Shown: in pieces, positions 11,430 to 13,168 of the stretch | How positions within the stretch are numbered: position 1 is the stretch's first letter | How the letters are laid out: every line of letters starts with the position of its first letter | NCBI GenBank assembly: GCA_009777365.1 | Contig: WRLZ01000010.1 | Span: forward strand, 1 to 13,168 | DNA from: Candidatus Saccharimonadota bacterium | GTDB taxonomy: Bacteria > Patescibacteriota > Saccharimonadia > Saccharimonadales > Saccharimonadaceae | Direction: 5' to 3' | Length of the DNA: 13,168 bases | Notes under the pieces: generated by a model | Database searches by the model: none | Seen by the model: the letters and a program-made list of their open reading frames with translations, nothing else | Told to the model about the DNA's origin: nothing | Position numbers and translations under genes: made by a program

Positions 11430-11552
11430 GGTGCCCTGCTCTTTTATGATTATGCCACATTTTGGGGAAAGTCAAGGGGAATCCGTGGGAAATTATTACT
11501 ACTGTTATTTTGGAGATTTTTTGACATTTTGGGACTTTTTTGCTTTTTTCTA

Positions 11553-11581
11553 TTGACTTTTTGGGCAAAGTGTGCTACACT
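11553..11581 (+). promoter_or_regulatory. Promoter of the micro-ORF transcript
   Basis: TTGACT (11553-11558), 17-nt spacer TTTTGGGCAAAGTGTGC, TACACT (11576-11581), 9 nt before an ATG. It belongs to the spacer-conserved family. Confidence 0.8.
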
Positions 11582-11590
11582 AGGGGTAGA

Positions 11591-11707
11591 ATGGAAAGAA
11601 TTTCCCTTCTAAACAAAAAGGAAAAAATAAAGGAAGAAATGGAACAGGAAGAAAAGAAACAGAGCGCGTTAGATGCGGTTTCGTGGATAAGTTTAACGGT
11701 GTCCTAG
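11591..11707 (+). CDS. 38-aa micro-ORF, leaderless, Lys/Glu-rich
   Basis: It starts MERISLLNKKEK, continues with a strongly charged Glu/Lys helix, and ends in a hydrophobic SALDAVSWISLTVS. The ATG falls where transcription should begin (9 nt after the -10), as in the DUF2268 gene. An amphipathic or tail-anchored peptide is possible. No family recognised, and the ORF could be incidental to a non-coding RNA. Confidence 0.45.
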   Translation: MERISLLNKKEKIKEEMEQEEKKQSALDAVSWISLTVS

Positions 11708-11753
11708 GGGTTGCATAACGCTCAGGAGAATGACGCGAACTACGGTTCGCGAG
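11708..11753. repeat. REP-like repeat, copy R9
   Basis: GGGTTGCATAACGCTCA at the head resembles R1 and R2 (GGYTGCAGAACGCTCA). It is followed by the perfect hairpin CGCGAAC-TACG-GTTCGCG (11734-11751). It lies between the two micro-ORFs. Confidence 0.5.
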
Positions 11754-11814
11754 AAAGTAAAAACAATATAAAACTTAAAATACCCAGCTTGCTGGGCGAA
11801 AAGGAGAAAACAAA

Positions 11815-11880
11815 ATGAATAGACGATATAGAGTAATCAATGGAAAATTGTATGAGGTGATTCGGAGGACGCCGCCATAA
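11815..11880 (+). CDS. 21-aa micro-ORF with strong RBS
   Basis: MNRRYRVINGKLYEVIRRTPP: two short beta-like stretches around an ING turn. AAGGAG sits 9 nt before the ATG, and a CCCAGC/GCTGGG hairpin (about 11783-11796) is just upstream. It is on the transcript from the promoter at 11553, which ends in hairpins at about 11891-11913 and the bidirectional terminator at 11933-11966. The regular pattern and RBS favour real translation; function unknown. Confidence 0.5.
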   Translation: MNRRYRVINGKLYEVIRRTPP

Positions 11881-11932
11881 GACTGGCCTAACTTTCTTTG
11901 GAAAAGAAAGTTAATAAAGAAACTCTAATTAA

Positions 11933-11966
11933 GTAAAAGCCCTGGAGTGAATCCAGGTCTTTTACA
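11933..11966. terminator. Bidirectional terminator between the micro-ORFs and tsf
   Basis: AAAAG-CCCTGGA...TCCAGG-TCTTTTA: a CCTGGA/TCCAGG stem (11941-11946/11952-11957) with A-run and T-run on both sides. It serves tsf on the minus strand and the micro-ORF RNA on the plus strand. Confidence 0.85.
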
Positions 11967-11982
11967 GGTTAATCGTGACAAC

Positions 11983-12636
11983 TTAGTCTTCGGATGGGGT
12001 TTCGACTTTTTTGGCGATGGCTAGGGTTGCGAACTCGCTGCCGATTTCGATGCGGCTGAATTTCTTGACTTGGACGTTTTCGCTTAGTTTTGCCATGTTG
12101 TTCTTGATGAGCTGTCCGACTGTGACGGAATCGTCAAGGATGAAGGTTTGGTTTATGAGGATTTTGTCCTCATAGTACTTGGCAACTTGGCCGTCGATGA
12201 TTTTGTCTTGGATTTCCTTAGGTTTTTTGCTAAACGAAGCGTCTTCTTTGGTGGCGGTTAGAAATTCCTTTTGCTTCTCTGCCCGCTCGTCCTCCGGGAC
12301 GTCTGCGTCGCTGATGAAAATTGGGTCCATTGAGGCAACTTGCATGGCGATTTGGTGGGCTAGGGTCTTGAAGTCGTCTAGCTTTGCGACGAAGTCGGTT
12401 TCGCAACCGAGCTCGACTATGGCGCCGATGCGGCCGTCGTGGATGTAGGCGTCGATGATGCCTTCGCCGGTTTCCTTGAGGGAGCGCTTCTCGGCCTTGG
12501 TGAGGCCTTTTTTACGCATGTCCTCGAGGGCTTTGTCGAAGTTGCCGTTGGCTTCTTCGAGAGCTTTCTTGGCGTCGGTCAAACCTACTCCGGTTAGTTC
12601 TTTAATTTTTTTGATGTCTTCAATATTTACTGACAT
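11983..12636 (-). CDS. tsf: Translation elongation factor Ts
   Basis: EF-Ts recharges EF-Tu by exchanging GDP for GTP. The 217-aa protein opens with the UBA-like domain IKKIKELTGVGLTDAKKALEE (about 7-27) and NFDKALEDMRKKG. The conserved ETDFVAK core motif follows (about 77-83), then ALAHQIAMQVAS-like helices and the C-terminal dimer-type domain. It is shorter than the E. coli protein (about 283 aa), as in other compact bacteria. The start is ATG 12636, with AAGGAGG 8 nt upstream and homology beginning at once; the frame stays open 42 codons upstream only by chance. It follows rpsB, the standard order, with a possible own promoter. Confidence 0.97.
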   Translation of the reverse strand: MSVNIEDIKKIKELTGVGLTDAKKALEEANGNFDKALEDMRKKGLTKAEKRSLKETGEGIIDAYIHDGRIGAIVELGCETDFVAKLDDFKTLAHQIAMQVASMDPIFISDADVPEDERAEKQKEFLTATKEDASFSKKPKEIQDKIIDGQVAKYYEDKILINQTFILDDSVTVGQLIKNNMAKLSENVQVKKFSRIEIGSEFATLAIAKKVETPSED

Positions 12637-12660
12637 TTTATTCCTCCTTATCTTATAACT

Positions 12661-12689
12661 TCTACACTTTCGGCGAATAACTTTGTCAA
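12661..12689 (-). promoter_or_regulatory. Candidate promoter of tsf
   Basis: On the minus strand: TTGACA (12684-12689), 17-nt spacer, TGTAGA (12661-12666). The -35 is good and the -10 weak. It would allow tsf to be transcribed apart from rpsB. Confidence 0.5.
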
Positions 12690-12697
12690 GCCCTCCA

Positions 12698-12752
12698 GTC
12701 CGCGCTCTCCGTATAACGCAATACGGTTCGCTTGCGGGCTTCAGGCTTTTCT
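12698..12752. repeat. REP-like palindrome between rpsB and tsf, copy R8
   Basis: CGCGCTCT-[CCGTAT-AACGCA-ATACGG]-TTCGCTTGCGGGCT (hairpin 12709-12726): the same GCTC-palindrome-TTCGCT layout with another stem sequence. Confidence 0.5.
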
Positions 12753-12803
12753 CGTTCTTCATCCGAAATTGTAAAAGTTCTTATATTATTATTTACTTAG
12801 ATA

Positions 12804-13168
12804 TTACGCTGATTTTTTCTTGGATGCGCCGTCTTTGATGGCTTCGGCTACGTAGTCCAAGATCAATTGGACAGACTGGATAGCGTCGTCGTTAGCCGGG
12901 ATCACGAAGTCGATGCCGTCTGGGTTGACGTTGGTGTCGGTGATGGCGAAGATGGGGATGCCGAGAACTTCTGCTTCCTTGATGGCGTTTTTATCCTGGA
13001 TCGCATCTGTGACAAAGATTGCGCCAGGCTTGCCTCCTAGGTCCTTGATGCCACCGTATCGTTCGTTCATCAGGTCGATTTGTTCCTGGAACCTTTGGAC
13101 TTCAAGCTTGGAATAGCGTCGTTCGAGCTCGCCAGATGCCATTCGCTTTTCAAGGGTGAAGAGCTTTT
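12804..13168 (-). CDS. rpsB: 30S ribosomal protein S2, C-terminal part (gene continues past the window edge)
   Basis: About 120 codons of S2 are present, running off the right edge at the 5' end. The frame is open at the edge (KLFTLEKRMASGELERRYS), so the internal Met at 13142 is not the start. The motifs are clear: GGIKDLGGKPGAIFVTDAIQDKNAIKEAEVLGIP, then TDTNVNPDGIDFVIPANDDAIQSVQLI and a Lys/Ser-rich end. S2 binds the head of the 30S subunit and is needed for S1 docking in many bacteria. tsf follows downstream, the usual pair. Confidence 0.96.
   Translation of the reverse strand, partial: KLFTLEKRMASGELERRYSKLEVQRFQEQIDLMNERYGGIKDLGGKPGAIFVTDAIQDKNAIKEAEVLGIPIFAITDTNVNPDGIDFVIPANDDAIQSVQLILDYVAEAIKDGASKKKSA

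Noticed and set aside
12637..12762. 42-codon N-terminal extension of EF-Ts
   Set aside because: EF-Ts homology and a perfect RBS begin at 12636; the extension covers a REP palindrome and the candidate promoter.

Overview
The window looks like chromosomal DNA from a small-genome Patescibacteria/CPR bacterium, most likely Candidatus Saccharibacteria (TM7). This is inferred from gene content, since no marker RNA gene is present. The housekeeping pairs rsmH/ftsL-like, rplS/yraN and rpsB/tsf sit among very small lineage-specific proteins. One of these is a 71-residue protein of a type I recall from CPR genomes. UGA is used as a stop, so the code is standard. There is no rRNA, tRNA, CRISPR array or transposase.

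Layout. 1-2189 (minus): an FtsL-like division protein and RsmH, separated by about 800 bp of non-coding DNA with a 133-bp Y-shaped inverted-repeat element and REP-like palindromes. 2190-2745: a promoter followed by about 490 nt of heavily structured RNA upstream of rsmH. 2876-3660 (minus): a doubtful small protein behind promoter and structured leader A. 3700-4275: a GT-rich block, a promoter whose spacer is a perfect 20-bp palindrome, a structured leader and a 24-codon ORF, plus an opposing promoter. 4278-5737 (minus): a DUF2268-type Zn-protease and a two-TM coiled-coil membrane protein. 6022-6703 (minus): an 82-aa protein behind leader B, which is homologous to leader A. 6861-7830 (plus): rplS and yraN. 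7841-8200: a second Y element and a CLec/FGE-like gene fragment. 8219-9325 (plus): a divergent PgeF/YfiH-like protein. 9560-10565 (minus): the 71-aa protein and a two-TM protein. 10585-10882: a long hairpin and a second CLec-like fragment. 10855-11429 (minus): a 116-aa unknown protein with a pseudoknotted leader (C). 11553-11966 (plus): a promoter and two micro-ORFs. 11983 to the end (minus): tsf and the 3' part of rpsB.

The genes are ordinary. The intergenic DNA is the striking part. Promoters of the form TTGACT-17-TATAAT recur, and five of them share even the spacer sequence. Several genes start within 6-9 nt of the -10 box and so are probably leaderless. Others carry long leaders with covarying hairpins and pseudoknots. 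Two pairs of unlinked elements (527-659 with 7841-7974; leader A with leader B) keep their fold while stem sequences differ, which is the signature of selected structured RNA. A REP-like palindromic family is scattered through the spacers, and one copy lies in frame inside rsmH.

All family assignments come from reading motifs by eye. No database search or folding program was run.
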